Positions 5,847 to 14,970 are shown, numbered from the stretch's first letter. The stretch: 34,183 nt of DNA from RUG14300 sp964391805 (GCA_964391805.1 CAYMNK010000017.1:1-34183); one strand, 5' to 3'. Notes: a model not told the origin generated them from the letters alone. A program made the numbers and translations.

Positions 5847-8495
5847 GTGAAAAAACTATTACGAGTGTTGGTAACTACCATGCTTTTGTTATCTATGTTG
5901 TTATGCTGGTTCGCAGGATGTACTCCGAGCGAAGAGCCCGATGACGGAGATAATGGAGATAACCCTAATGTTCCGGGAGAATATGAAGATTATAATTTAC
6001 CGTTAGAGGAGGGATATAATCAGCTTATTTTATACTGGAGTCGTTCATCTATCAATTTTTCCAATTCCGATATGTGGATTTGGTGGGATGGAAAAGACGG
6101 AAGCGGTGTGATGATGCATCCTTGCGAATACGGTGCAAAGGTTGTCGTTAATGTACCCGATACCCTTGAACAAGTTGGATTTATAGTACGTACCGACTGT
6201 TCCGATCCGGGTGGAGCCTCATGGGGCTCGGCTAATAAGGACTACAGTTCGGATAGATTCGCGGTTATAACCGGTAGGGTGACAGAGATATATCTTAAGA
6301 GCGGTGATGCAAACCAATACACGAGTGATGACGGAGGCGTTACATTGAAACAAATTAAATTATTCAACATAGCGGATTTAAAAACGCTAAATAAAGTTAC
6401 TTATAACATAACCCCTTCAATTAGATTGACATCGTTAGATCAAATCAAGATTAAGCAGGGTGATGACGAAGTTAAGATCAAGAGTTTGACATCTTTAAAT
6501 AAAGATTCGGTAACCGGTACGATAGAGACGGAAGAACCTTTGGATATATCCAAGGAATATTCACTTTATATAGAGGGATTCGGTTCCAAGGTTATTGTAC
6601 CTATGAGTTACTTATCCTCTGAAGAATTCGCTGAGGAATACACTTACGACGGATGGTTAGGTAATCAAATCGGCGATGGTTCTACCGAGTTCAGAGTATG
6701 GGCACCTACCGCAAGCAGTGTTAAACTTAACTTGTACGCAAAAGGCAACGGTGGCGAAGCTTATAAAGTATTAGAAATGACTAAGGGTGAAAAGGGTGTT
6801 TGGAGCCTTACCGTTGAAGGTGTCGGACATGGCACTTATTACACCTATTCGGTTACTACTTCTGTTGGCGAACAAGAAGCAGTTGATCCTTATGCTAAGT
6901 CTGCAGGCTTAAACGGTAATAGAGGTATGGTAATTGACCTTGACTCGACCGATCCCGATGGTTGGAACGAAGTTAGCTATATGAATCTTTCGAAATATAC
7001 CGATGCTGTCATTTGGGAAGTTCATGTTCGCGACTTTAGTAATAAGATAGCGAATAGTCAACATAAGGGTAAGTATCTTGCATTTACCGAAACAGGGCTT
7101 ACAAACTCTAACGGGATTTCCGTCGGTGTAGATTATCTCAAGGATTTAGGTGTAACTCACGTTCAATTGATGCCCGTATTCGATTATGCGTCGGTAGACG
7201 AAGCAAATCCCGATAACGGTTTTAACTGGGGCTATGATCCCAAAAACTACAACGTTCCCGAGGGTAGTTATAGCTCAGATCCTACCGATGGTGCGGTAAG
7301 AGTTAATGAATTTAAGCAAATGATTCAAGCTTTACACGCACAAGGCTTATCTGTCATAATGGACGTTGTATACAATCATACCTATGATGCAAATTCATCT
7401 TTGAACAAGATTGTACCTTATTACTACTACCGTTACACTACGTCAGGCGAAAATACATCTGCAAGCGGATGTGGTAATGATACAGCTTCCGAGCGTGCTA
7501 TGTATCGCAAATTCATGGTAGACAGCTTGACATATTGGATGGAAGAATATAAACTCGACGGTTTCCGTTTTGACTTAATGGGTTTACATGATCTCGAGAC
7601 GATGAATCAAGTCGAGAAAGAACTTCACGCAATCAATCCAAGTGCAATCATCTTTGGTGAAGGCTGGACAATGGGTTCGACAAGCGATGGTAGCCTGCAA
7701 GCAAATCAAAGTCAAATCAGTAAAATCGAGGCAACAGAAGGTTCGGCAGGTTCTGTAGGCGTATTCAACGATACCATTCGTGACGGCTTAAAAGGTAGCG
7801 TTTTTGAAGCTGAAGGCACAGGTTATATCAATGGTAGTGCATCCACTAACTTCAACGCTGTTAAATTTGCAATCAACGGAGCAACAAGTGGGGGAAGTTG
7901 GACTGTTAAGGATGCCAACGTCATTAACTATATGTCGTGTCACGATAACCTATCATTGTGGGATAAACTTGCTATAACCAATCCCGATGACAGCGAAGAA
8001 GAAAGACTTGCCATGAATAATCTCGGTGCAGCGATTATAATGGTATCTCAAGGCGTTCCGTTTATGCAAGCTGGTGAAGAAATGCTTCGTTCTAAGGACG
8101 GAGACGAAAATAGCTACAAATCATCGGATGCTGTTAACAATATCGATTGGGAATTACTCAGCGAGACGTCTCTACAGTATAAAGCAAATCGATATTATAA
8201 GGGCTTAATTGAGATGCGTAAGAGCGTATCGTTATTCACTGCTCAATCGGGTGTAGAACATAACTTTATCAAAACCGATAGAGATACAGGCTTTATGGTA
8301 GTAGAGTATACAGACGGAAGTAACCGTGCAATGGTACTCATCAATCCCGATAGCGTTGCGGCTTCATATACGCTTGAGGGCAACTGGAATTTAATTGCTG
8401 ATGCTAATCAAGCAGGTTCTACGACAATTAGAACCGACAGTGGTAGTATTTCCGTTCCCGGTGTATCGATACTTGTTTATTTAGAAAGCAAATAA
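5847..8495 (+). CDS. pulA: Type I pullulanase, surface lipoprotein
   Basis: An 882-aa lipoprotein that hydrolyses alpha-1,6 branch links of pullulan and starch at the cell surface. Start is GTG 5847, with GAGGAG (5834-5839) 7 nt upstream. Residues 1-25 are a signal peptide with lipobox FAGC (C25). A CBM41-like starch-binding domain follows (about 45-170, with MWIWWDG), then a CBM48/N2 region (FRVWAPTASSV). The GH13 barrel has the type I signature FNWGYDP (459-465), region I D506/H511 (MDVVYNHT), nucleophile D576 (FRFD), acid E605 (GEGW) and D700 (CHDN). A short C-terminal beta domain closes it. Monocistronic, with its own promoter and terminator. Confidence 0.95.
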   Translation: MKKLLRVLVTTMLLLSMLLCWFAGCTPSEEPDDGDNGDNPNVPGEYEDYNLPLEEGYNQLILYWSRSSINFSNSDMWIWWDGKDGSGVMMHPCEYGAKVVVNVPDTLEQVGFIVRTDCSDPGGASWGSANKDYSSDRFAVITGRVTEIYLKSGDANQYTSDDGGVTLKQIKLFNIADLKTLNKVTYNITPSIRLTSLDQIKIKQGDDEVKIKSLTSLNKDSVTGTIETEEPLDISKEYSLYIEGFGSKVIVPMSYLSSEEFAEEYTYDGWLGNQIGDGSTEFRVWAPTASSVKLNLYAKGNGGEAYKVLEMTKGEKGVWSLTVEGVGHGTYYTYSVTTSVGEQEAVDPYAKSAGLNGNRGMVIDLDSTDPDGWNEVSYMNLSKYTDAVIWEVHVRDFSNKIANSQHKGKYLAFTETGLTNSNGISVGVDYLKDLGVTHVQLMPVFDYASVDEANPDNGFNWGYDPKNYNVPEGSYSSDPTDGAVRVNEFKQMIQALHAQGLSVIMDVVYNHTYDANSSLNKIVPYYYYRYTTSGENTSASGCGNDTASERAMYRKFMVDSLTYWMEEYKLDGFRFDLMGLHDLETMNQVEKELHAINPSAIIFGEGWTMGSTSDGSLQANQSQISKIEATEGSAGSVGVFNDTIRDGLKGSVFEAEGTGYINGSASTNFNAVKFAINGATSGGSWTVKDANVINYMSCHDNLSLWDKLAITNPDDSEEERLAMNNLGAAIIMVSQGVPFMQAGEEMLRSKDGDENSYKSSDAVNNIDWELLSETSLQYKANRYYKGLIEMRKSVSLFTAQSGVEHNFIKTDRDTGFMVVEYTDGSNRAMVLINPDSVAASYTLEGNWNLIADANQAGSTTIRTDSGSISVPGVSILVYLESK

Positions 8496-8513
8496 TAGCA
8501 ATAACAAATAGAA

Positions 8514-8546
8514 CATCCCACCGTTTGATTCAGTGGGGTGTTTTTT
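8514..8546 (+). terminator. pulA terminator
   Basis: CATCCCAC pairs with GTGGGGTG (8533-8540) around an 11-nt loop, followed by six T. It lies 18 nt after the pulA stop. Confidence 0.88.
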
Positions 8547-8632
8547 ATCGCAAAGGAAAAATCGTACATATGGTAATACGTAGAAACGTTATAGCTGTCC
8601 GTTTTTGTTCGCCGTGATGCTGATTCTGTCCA

Positions 8633-8704
8633 GTCATATTTAGCGAAGGTCGATAGATCGAAGTCGAACCCGCAGGGCAATGCGTAGCATTGGAATCTAA
8701 TTCC
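8633..8704 (+). repeat. Interspersed structured repeat, type A, copy 2
   Basis: Begins GTCATATTTAGCG. Stem-loop 1 GGTC-GATA-GATC, AAGTCGAA, stem-loop 2 CCC-GCA-GGG, stem-loop 3 AATGC-GTA-GCATT, then GGAATCTAATTCC. The gap 8547-8862 otherwise contains only copy 3. Confidence 0.88.
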
Positions 8705-8725
8705 TTATTAATAAAAGTTGGTTTC

Positions 8726-8817
8726 CGTCCGCCGTCATACTGAACGAAGCGTAAGCGTAGTCGAAATTCGAACGTAGTGAGAATCAAATTGTGCAACAAT
8801 TTGGTATCTTGCGGACG
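8726..8817 (+). repeat. Interspersed structured repeat, type B, copy 3
   Basis: Clamped by inverted ends CGTCCGC (8726-8732) and GCGGACG (8811-8817). Inside are GTCATACTGAACG, TAGTCGAA, an ATTC...GAAT stem, stem-loop AAATTGT-GCA-ACAATTT, then GGTATCTT. It has the same framework as type A with an added outer stem. Confidence 0.88.
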
Positions 8818-8862
8818 ATAACGTGCATCTTCAAAATAATTCATTTTCGATGAAAATCTCTA

Positions 8863-8891
8863 TTGACAATTACTAAATCTACTATTATAAT
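8863..8891 (+). promoter_or_regulatory. Promoter of the galactan operon
   Basis: TTGACA (8863-8868), 17 bp, TATAAT (8886-8891), a full consensus match 35 nt before the first gene. Confidence 0.85.
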
Positions 8892-8926
8892 AAAATAAAT
8901 TTAAATAAACCTCAAAAGGAGTATTT

Positions 8927-10735
8927 ATGAACGACAAATTTGTAGTAAATATTATTCACCGTCCTGAGCTGTCGCCCGAATATGCAGAGAGAGCATTAGG
9001 CGGTAAAAAGGATGTTAGGGACGAATCCTTAGATATATTCCTTTTCCAACAAAAAGCGGCGCACGACCAAGGTTTAAAAACCACTATACAAATTACGTAT
9101 GCATCTCTTTTTTCGGATGAGATAATCGATATTGCCAAAAAACATCATGAGGAATTTGGTGACGAAATCGCATTATCGCTGTTAGGTTTACCCTGTAAGC
9201 AATTTAAGGAAAAATACAAAACCGAAGATTTTTGTATATGGATGTTTGATGAAGCAACCAAAATGGAGATTGTTGACGATTGTTTCTCGTTATTTTATGA
9301 AAAATTCGGTTTTTATCCCGAATCGACAGGCAGTTATTATCTCGATGCCTTCACCATCAATTACATTAAATCAAAGTACCCATCCGTAAAATGTGCCGTA
9401 GCGACTTGTTGGGAAGAGGGACCTAAGGCTTATCACACTTGTAACAACAGTTGGTACACCTTCATGGACGGTGGTCCGTGGAATCCTTGGATTCCGTCCA
9501 AAGTCAACTCGCATATTCCTGCATCGGATATAAGTGACGACAGCGGAATCGTAGCAATTCCCCACCTTTCACGCGACCTTATCGCATGTTTTGACGGTAA
9601 CGGCTCCAACTTCGGAACACACCCCCAAAATGTACTTCGCGGTATGATCTACTATGACGATAACGGCTCCATAGAATATCCGTACTTATACAATTTGATC
9701 GACCAATATAGGCATTTAGCCAAGTACAATGACGGATACGCCTACAATATGATGTTTGTCGGACCCGGCTGGCTCAATCGATTTGGTCGTTGGGAATGTC
9801 CGTATGAACTTCTTGCCAAGTCCTATATAGACGGAATGAAGTACTATGGTAAACTCAAAAGAGAGGGCAACCTCGTAGATATGACAATGAGCGAGTTTGC
9901 CGATTATTATAGGGAGATTCATCCCGATTATAGCGTTGGCGAATGTGCTTTATGGAAAGACATTCTTTACGGAAGCAACAAGCAGTATTTTTGGTATGCG
10001 GATCCCTATATGCGTACATGCCTTGACTTCAACCAAGGCGGAGCTATGATAGATCTCAGACCTTACGGCGCCAAAATAGACTGGAAAACCGGAATAGGTA
10101 CCGACCATGTGTACGATGCATCCTATCCATATTTGATTCAAGCGAACTACAGAGCGGGCTATTTTACCCACTACGCAGGCGCAGGTACCGTCAAATCGTG
10201 TAAAGTAAGCTATCACGGAAGAAGTGCCGACTTATGTTTGTGTAGAACGATGGCATCATTTGAACGTGACGATAAAGGTATCATCGTCACTGCGAACCCC
10301 GTTACTATCACACTCGACGGCTTAGATATTGTCATTCAATCGGTATTCCGCATCGACAACGGAAGCGGAAAAATGGTAGTTGAACGTAAGATTTTGAATG
10401 ATTTACACGGTGAAGAGGTTACCTTAGAGGAATATTTCACAGGTGCGTTCGGAATCAACGAATATCAATCGGATATGTCCAAAATAATCCTATCGGCTGG
10501 CGATCAATCGATGCAATACGAATATAAAGGTAGAAGTCTATCGAGCACCGAACGCGAAGCCGTAGCCCAAGTAATTATTCCCGACATTACCACCGTTATC
10601 ACAATGGGCGGTAATGCCGACGTTAAGAGGGTAGAGGAAGGAATAGCCTTCTCTCCCGTATATCATTTGTCATTATCTAAAACTTTAAGTGAAGGAGAAT
10701 TGAAAACATGGCTCAATCTGCAAAAGGCAAACTAA
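8927..10735 (+). CDS. Uncharacterised 602-aa protein, carbohydrate-enzyme-like
   Basis: I cannot name a family with confidence. There is no signal peptide or membrane segment, so it is cytoplasmic. The N-terminal 330 residues alternate hydrophobic strands and helices as in GH57 or polysaccharide-deacetylase barrels (YPESTGSYYLDAFTINYIKS, CAVATCWEEG, MFVGPGWLNRFGRWECPYE) and are rich in Trp and Tyr. Residues about 370-600 look like a beta-sandwich (ADLCLCRTMASF, TVITMGG). It may belong to a DUF3863/DUF3864-type group, a recollection not checked. AAAGGAG (8915-8921) decides the start. It is translationally coupled to a zinc-ribbon protein and a cytoplasmic GH53 galactanase, suggesting a step in galactan oligosaccharide breakdown. 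Confidence 0.8.
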   Translation: MNDKFVVNIIHRPELSPEYAERALGGKKDVRDESLDIFLFQQKAAHDQGLKTTIQITYASLFSDEIIDIAKKHHEEFGDEIALSLLGLPCKQFKEKYKTEDFCIWMFDEATKMEIVDDCFSLFYEKFGFYPESTGSYYLDAFTINYIKSKYPSVKCAVATCWEEGPKAYHTCNNSWYTFMDGGPWNPWIPSKVNSHIPASDISDDSGIVAIPHLSRDLIACFDGNGSNFGTHPQNVLRGMIYYDDNGSIEYPYLYNLIDQYRHLAKYNDGYAYNMMFVGPGWLNRFGRWECPYELLAKSYIDGMKYYGKLKREGNLVDMTMSEFADYYREIHPDYSVGECALWKDILYGSNKQYFWYADPYMRTCLDFNQGGAMIDLRPYGAKIDWKTGIGTDHVYDASYPYLIQANYRAGYFTHYAGAGTVKSCKVSYHGRSADLCLCRTMASFERDDKGIIVTANPVTITLDGLDIVIQSVFRIDNGSGKMVVERKILNDLHGEEVTLEEYFTGAFGINEYQSDMSKIILSAGDQSMQYEYKGRSLSSTEREAVAQVIIPDITTVITMGGNADVKRVEEGIAFSPVYHLSLSKTLSEGELKTWLNLQKAN

Positions 10736-10968
10736 ATTTCCGTTGTCCGTCATGCTTTATGCGTGACATCGACGTAGATATGTTTTATGACGAAGAAAAA
10801 AAGCAATACTATTGTCTGAGATGCTGTTATAGAGGTAGCGAATCGGATGTAGAAAAACTCAACGAACAAGCCAAATACCGTTACGGAATGATCGATAAGA
10901 GGGTAATTGATTTCGGAGCCGATAACGAACCGCTTATTGTTGCCAAGCACATTAGAGGGGAGCAATAG
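10708..10968 (+). CDS. Small zinc-ribbon protein
   Basis: An 86-aa protein with a zinc-ribbon pattern: CPSC (residues 14-17) and CLRC (about 36-39), plus a third nearby Cys. The C-terminal half is charged and helical. It overlaps the end of the upstream gene by 28 nt in another frame. AAGGAG (about 10692-10697) lies 10 nt before the ATG, so the overlap is real and coupled. GH53 starts 4 nt after its stop. Function unknown; it could be a partner or regulator of the 602-aa protein. Such a protein inside a sugar operon is unusual. Confidence 0.78.
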   Translation: MAQSAKGKLNFRCPSCFMRDIDVDMFYDEEKKQYYCLRCCYRGSESDVEKLNEQAKYRYGMIDKRVIDFGADNEPLIVAKHIRGEQ

Positions 10969-10972
10969 TTTT

Positions 10973-12085
10973 ATGATACTCGGAGTAGATTGTTCGACAT
11001 ATTTAGAAGAACTTGAACATGGTGCCAAATATTATAACGGCGATGTTGAGATAGATCCGGTTGAAGCGTTAAGGTCAAACGGCGTATCGGTAGTACGACT
11101 TAGACTATGGGTAGATCCGTATACTGATAAAGGCGTTAAGTATTTAGCAGGGACGTGCGATCTCGATTGTTTTATTTCGACCGCGAAGTTATTTATATCT
11201 AAGGGATACCAAATAATGCTCGATATACATTATAGCGATTTTTGGGCTGATCCCGGTAAGCAATTTATACCCAAATCTTGGGACGAGCGAGACGTCGATT
11301 CTTTAGCGAAAAGAGTATACACCTATACGAGTGACGTTTTGAAACGCATTGCTTCGGAAAAAATACCCCTTGCGTATATTCAAGTCGGTAACGAGATAAC
11401 CAACGGAATGCTGTGGCCCGTCGGTAAACTTATCGAAAACGAGGACGGCACGAGGGGTAATTACGAATCTCTCATCAAATTACTCAATGCAGGTATCAGG
11501 GCATGTCGCGAATTGACACCCTCTACAGAACTCATAATTCACCTTGAGAGAAGTCACGATCAAGCGGTTTATAACGAGTATTTTGACTGCTTAGCGCGTG
11601 CAAACGTTGATTTCGACATAATCGGAATGTCCTATTATCCTTATTGGCACGGCAATTTCGAGCAATACTTCGCCAATGTGGAGAATATAAAGAAATACGG
11701 CAAGAAGATAATGACGGTAGAACTTGGTTATGCTTTCACGCTTGAAGACTACATTCAAGAGGACGGAGTAGGGGGAATTCAACTTGTAATTAGCGAGGAG
11801 AATTCGAGCGAACTCGATATAGTGAGTAGATATCCTATATCTCGCGAAGGACAAGCCACATTTACCCGTGATTTTCTTCGCCTTGCTCGTGAGCACGGTA
11901 TAGCGGGCGTGTTTTGGTGGGAACCTTTATGGATTCCCGGTGACGGCATATGCTGGGCATCTCCCGAAGCCAAGGAATATATTCACGAAACTCATAAACC
12001 GTCCTGTCGCAACGAATGGGCAAACCAATGCTTATTCGATTATGAAGGTAAAATGCTTCCGTCATTTAAGGAGTATAAGATTTAG
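10973..12085 (+). CDS. Cytoplasmic GH53 endo-beta-1,4-galactanase
   Basis: A 370-aa protein of the GH53 fold, cleaving beta-1,4-galactan of pectic arabinogalactan I. Acid/base E141 lies in QVGNE and nucleophile E250 in TVELGYAFT. Further family marks are GVSVVRLRLWVDPY, MLDIHYSDFWADPG, GMSYYPYW and the late VFWWEPLWIP. The start is ATG 10973, after GAGGGGAG and 4 nt behind the zinc-ribbon stop; the frame runs further upstream without a better start. There is no signal peptide, unlike the lipoprotein GH53 at 18390-20504, so it should act on imported oligosaccharides. The two proteins share many motifs and are probably paralogs. Confidence 0.93.
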   Translation: MILGVDCSTYLEELEHGAKYYNGDVEIDPVEALRSNGVSVVRLRLWVDPYTDKGVKYLAGTCDLDCFISTAKLFISKGYQIMLDIHYSDFWADPGKQFIPKSWDERDVDSLAKRVYTYTSDVLKRIASEKIPLAYIQVGNEITNGMLWPVGKLIENEDGTRGNYESLIKLLNAGIRACRELTPSTELIIHLERSHDQAVYNEYFDCLARANVDFDIIGMSYYPYWHGNFEQYFANVENIKKYGKKIMTVELGYAFTLEDYIQEDGVGGIQLVISEENSSELDIVSRYPISREGQATFTRDFLRLAREHGIAGVFWWEPLWIPGDGICWASPEAKEYIHETHKPSCRNEWANQCLFDYEGKMLPSFKEYKI

Positions 12086-12101
12086 TAAATGTACATTTTT
12101 C

Positions 12102-12131
12102 CAACCGATAAAAGTCTATAACAACCGATAA
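12102..12131 (+). repeat. Short direct repeat before the TIR-PP2C gene
   Basis: CAACCGATAA occurs at 12102-12111 and 12122-12131, spaced 20 bp, in the 61-bp gap. The second copy abuts the AGAGGA ribosome binding site. No promoter or terminator is evident here. Confidence 0.4.
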
Positions 12132-12146
12132 GAGGATGAAACACAT

Positions 12147-14606
12147 ATGACAAACAAACGAGTAGAGATAGATAGCATTATTGATGCCAATTACACCTTT
12201 CAAGACAAAGGATTATCCGAAAGATATCGCAAACTTTTGGAAGTTTTCGATATAATAACGAAATGCGACAAGGATGGGTGTCATAGTTATAATTTTATAC
12301 TCGCATTGACTGATCTCGAGGAGCGCTTCGCTAAAGAAATATATGAAAGCGCCCAAGAGATATTGGATAATTATGTGTATTATACGGAGCCCGAAAAGAG
12401 CGAAGATAACAAAATATCCAAGGATGTTGCGTTTACAGCATTTTACTATATAGCATTGGTGCACGCTCGGTATGAAGATAAGGCGGGCTTAAAATCCGTT
12501 TTGTCCAATTATTATAAGTGGTTTATTGACGATTATGCGAATGTTTACGAGTTATTCGCACGTTACTGCCTTAGCAATAACGATTTTATAAAAGCATTGG
12601 CTTTTGTTGACATCGCCGAAAGTAGCCTTAAAAAACTGAATTGCGAAAGAAACGTCGCACTCGGTGTAACCTATGCCATGTCAATAGCGTCCATTGCCGA
12701 ATACTGCTTTTTACATAAGTGTATCTACAGCGAGGATAAAAATCATAAGAAGAACGATATTAGTGCCGATTCTCAAGATGATCGTAAGAAGATAGCGGAA
12801 CTTGCATTGGAATCGATCGGACCGTATGTTTACGATGCTTCCGCCTTAGACAAAGAAATGTTTGAAAATGCATTAGGTCGGTTAGGCGATGCTATGGAAG
12901 TTAACCCCGATTATCCAAAGTATCCGTATTTGAAGGCGAAATTGTGTTTTTACGTCTCGTTTTACGATGATAATAAACTATCGGAAAATGAGAAAAAAGA
13001 AGTTTTAAAGAACATAGAGATGGCTAACGAACGCCTATCCGAATCCAACAAAAACTATCATTCGCTTAAGGAACAATACGATAGTTTCTTAGAGATTGTA
13101 AATAATTGCCCGATAGATTCCGAGAACTGGAATACCACGACCGAATACATGTTCGCGGCGGCTAAAAGCAATATAATTCGTTCATCCGATCCCAAACAGA
13201 CACAACCTGCGACATATGATAAGCAAACCAAAGCGCCGTATGTATTTGTCAGTTACAGTTCGCGTGATTTCAAAACGGTGTATTGTGACATGATCGAGTA
13301 CAAAAAGCAAGGCATATTGTGCGATTATGACAACGATATGACCTCATACGGACACGTTTCCGATATCGAAAAGCAAAAGTGGTACATAGTCGTTGAGGAA
13401 AAGATACGGAATGCTTCTTGCATATTATGTTATTTGAGTGAAAACTACGTGGTAAGTAAGGCGAGCCTTTTTGAACTCAAACTTGCCGAAAAATACAAAA
13501 AACCGCTTATAGCCATCGATTTAGGCGGAGATTATAGAATATCCGCACTATTTATGCGCGTGGCTAAGAATCCCGAATTAGCACCTTTGGTCACATCCGA
13601 CAGTTTATATTGGTTCTGCAAAAAATTCGATGACGATAATAATGTTATCGCAAGGGCAAAGGATCCTTTGAGCGTCAAACATAAGAATGATGTAAAAAAC
13701 CGACTATCTTCGCTTTGTCCCGAAGTTATAAACAGTTATTCGAGCGAATGCAAAACGCTGATAAATCGCGGTAAGAACCATCCTATGGAAGATGCCGTGT
13801 ATTTCGATAAGGAACACAATGTTTATGTTGTAGCCGACGGAATCACCCGACAAGATCCCAAGGAATACGAAAGGAATGAGGGTTATTCCATTTCTTCGGA
13901 AGTATCGAATAAGTTTTGTTACGCCTTTGGAGAAGCGTTTGTAAGCGATTCGTTTGAATCTAATGAAAACAAATACATCTACGAAAAGTTTATTCGCGCG
14001 TTCAAAGAAGCAAATAGAGAGGTTGCCGACCTCATTGCCGACTATAAGAGGGTAGAAGGAACGGAATTGCCGGGAGCGGTCGCCATTGCATCGGCTATAC
14101 GTAATGACACCCTTTATTTCGGTTCGGTAGGCGATTGCATGGGTATTTTGGTTAGGAACGGACGTAAGATTGTTTTTTCCGACAAACAAACGACTTATGC
14201 TTTCGATAAAGCGGGCGTTGAGCGTGATAGGGACCTTTTACAGAAAAAATACATAAATAAACCCGATAATTCCTACGGTTATGGTGTAATTAACGGTGAG
14301 GAAAGGGCAGTTGACTTTTTCAACGTCGGCCATTTATCGCTCGAATACGGCGACACCATTTATCTTGTATCCGACGGAATAGCCGATTATATTAGGTACT
14401 GTAATCCCGCAGTGTATGCGGATATGACCATAGAAGAAATCATAACATCGGCGGTCAAACTTGAAGAGGAGATATATAGAGAGAGGTGTTTTCGTAACAA
14501 AAAAGAAAACGATAACGATTTGGATAATGAACAATGTCCTCATGATGATATGGCAATCATCCGCATTAAATGGACATCAAACTCAAATGACCTAATAATC
14601 GAATAA
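12147..14606 (+). CDS. Helical-repeat/TIR/PP2C fusion protein
   Basis: An 819-aa cytoplasmic protein with three parts. Residues 1-340 are alpha-helical and TPR-like (ALGRLGDAMEVNPDYPKYPY, LKAKLCFY). Residues about 363-500 are a TIR domain (YVFVSYSSRDF; SENYVVSKASLFELKLAEKY) retaining the candidate NADase glutamate E443. Residues about 535-805 are a PP2C-type phosphatase with metal-ligand aspartates: D549 (MEDAV), D564 (VADGI), D663 (GSVGDC), D743 (VSDGI) and D800/D801 (HDDMAII). The usual DGMGG is reduced to DGIT. AGAGGA (12131-12136) precedes the ATG by 10 nt. It follows the galactan genes by 61 bp without a terminator, so may be co-transcribed. TIR plus PP2C in one chain is unusual; a signalling or defence role is inference. 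Confidence 0.88.
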   Translation: MTNKRVEIDSIIDANYTFQDKGLSERYRKLLEVFDIITKCDKDGCHSYNFILALTDLEERFAKEIYESAQEILDNYVYYTEPEKSEDNKISKDVAFTAFYYIALVHARYEDKAGLKSVLSNYYKWFIDDYANVYELFARYCLSNNDFIKALAFVDIAESSLKKLNCERNVALGVTYAMSIASIAEYCFLHKCIYSEDKNHKKNDISADSQDDRKKIAELALESIGPYVYDASALDKEMFENALGRLGDAMEVNPDYPKYPYLKAKLCFYVSFYDDNKLSENEKKEVLKNIEMANERLSESNKNYHSLKEQYDSFLEIVNNCPIDSENWNTTTEYMFAAAKSNIIRSSDPKQTQPATYDKQTKAPYVFVSYSSRDFKTVYCDMIEYKKQGILCDYDNDMTSYGHVSDIEKQKWYIVVEEKIRNASCILCYLSENYVVSKASLFELKLAEKYKKPLIAIDLGGDYRISALFMRVAKNPELAPLVTSDSLYWFCKKFDDDNNVIARAKDPLSVKHKNDVKNRLSSLCPEVINSYSSECKTLINRGKNHPMEDAVYFDKEHNVYVVADGITRQDPKEYERNEGYSISSEVSNKFCYAFGEAFVSDSFESNENKYIYEKFIRAFKEANREVADLIADYKRVEGTELPGAVAIASAIRNDTLYFGSVGDCMGILVRNGRKIVFSDKQTTYAFDKAGVERDRDLLQKKYINKPDNSYGYGVINGEERAVDFFNVGHLSLEYGDTIYLVSDGIADYIRYCNPAVYADMTIEEIITSAVKLEEEIYRERCFRNKKENDNDLDNEQCPHDDMAIIRIKWTSNSNDLIIE

Positions 14607-14630
14607 AATCATCAAATCAAAAATACAGAA

Positions 14631-14673
14631 AAAGACAACAATATATAACAGTAGGGGCGCTTAGTAAACGCCC
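14631..14673 (+). repeat. Hairpin repeat, type C, copy 1
   Basis: GACAACAATATATAACAG leads into GTAGGGGCG and the palindrome GGGCGCTTA-G-TAAACGCCC (14655-14673, one mismatch). The same framework recurs at 16699, 20775 and 31474. Confidence 0.7.
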
Positions 14674-14676
14674 GCC

Positions 14677-14706
14677 AAAGCAAGTCCTCGCACTTGCTTT
14701 TTATTT
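14677..14706 (+). terminator. Terminator after the TIR-PP2C gene
   Basis: AAAGCAAGT (14677-14685), 6-nt loop, ACTTGCTTT, then T-rich. Nearly the same hairpin follows the type C repeat at 31525-31554. Confidence 0.8.
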
Positions 14707-14755
14707 TGCATTTACTGTATTGCCTTTTTTTGTCATATAGAACTTCTCGTCCGCC

Positions 14756-14832
14756 GTCATACTGAGCGGAAGACGAAGTCTGTAGTCGAACTGCGAAGCA
14801 GTGCAAGGCACAGCCTTGCAGTATCTAATTCC
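14756..14832 (+). repeat. Interspersed structured repeat, type A, copy 4
   Basis: GTCATACTGAGCGG, stem-loop 1 AGAC-GAA-GTCT, GTAGTCGAA, stem-loop 2 CTGC-GAA-GCAG, stem-loop 3 GCAAGGC-ACA-GCCTTGC, then AGTATCTAATTCC. The closing stem is ATACT/AGTAT. Confidence 0.92.
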
Positions 14833-14850
14833 GCATAAAAATATTATATA

Positions 14851-14970
14851 AATCGCAAACTTTTCGACCTCCAAGTCCAAAACTTCATAAAATTGCATAT
14901 TTTTGACTTCCAAATCGGAAACTCTATAAAAACACAGACTTTTCGACTTCTAAGTCCGAAACTCTTGACA
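14851..14970 (+). repeat. Three 40-bp tandem repeats before ATPase 1
   Basis: Units at 14851-14890, 14891-14930 and 14931-14970 share the pattern TTTTCGACYTCYAAGTCCRA followed by AACTC and are about 70 percent alike by eye. The third unit ends in TTGACA, the -35 box of the next gene. The rest of 14607-15023 holds repeats and a terminator but no gene. Confidence 0.75.

Noticed and set aside
8700..8830. Type B repeat as an insertion sequence end
   Set aside because: The inverted ends enclose only about 90 bp with no transposase and no visible target duplication. At most it is a non-autonomous element.
12147..14606. Prophage or defence island
   Set aside because: No phage structural genes, integrase or other defence genes lie around the TIR-PP2C gene; its neighbours are sugar enzymes.
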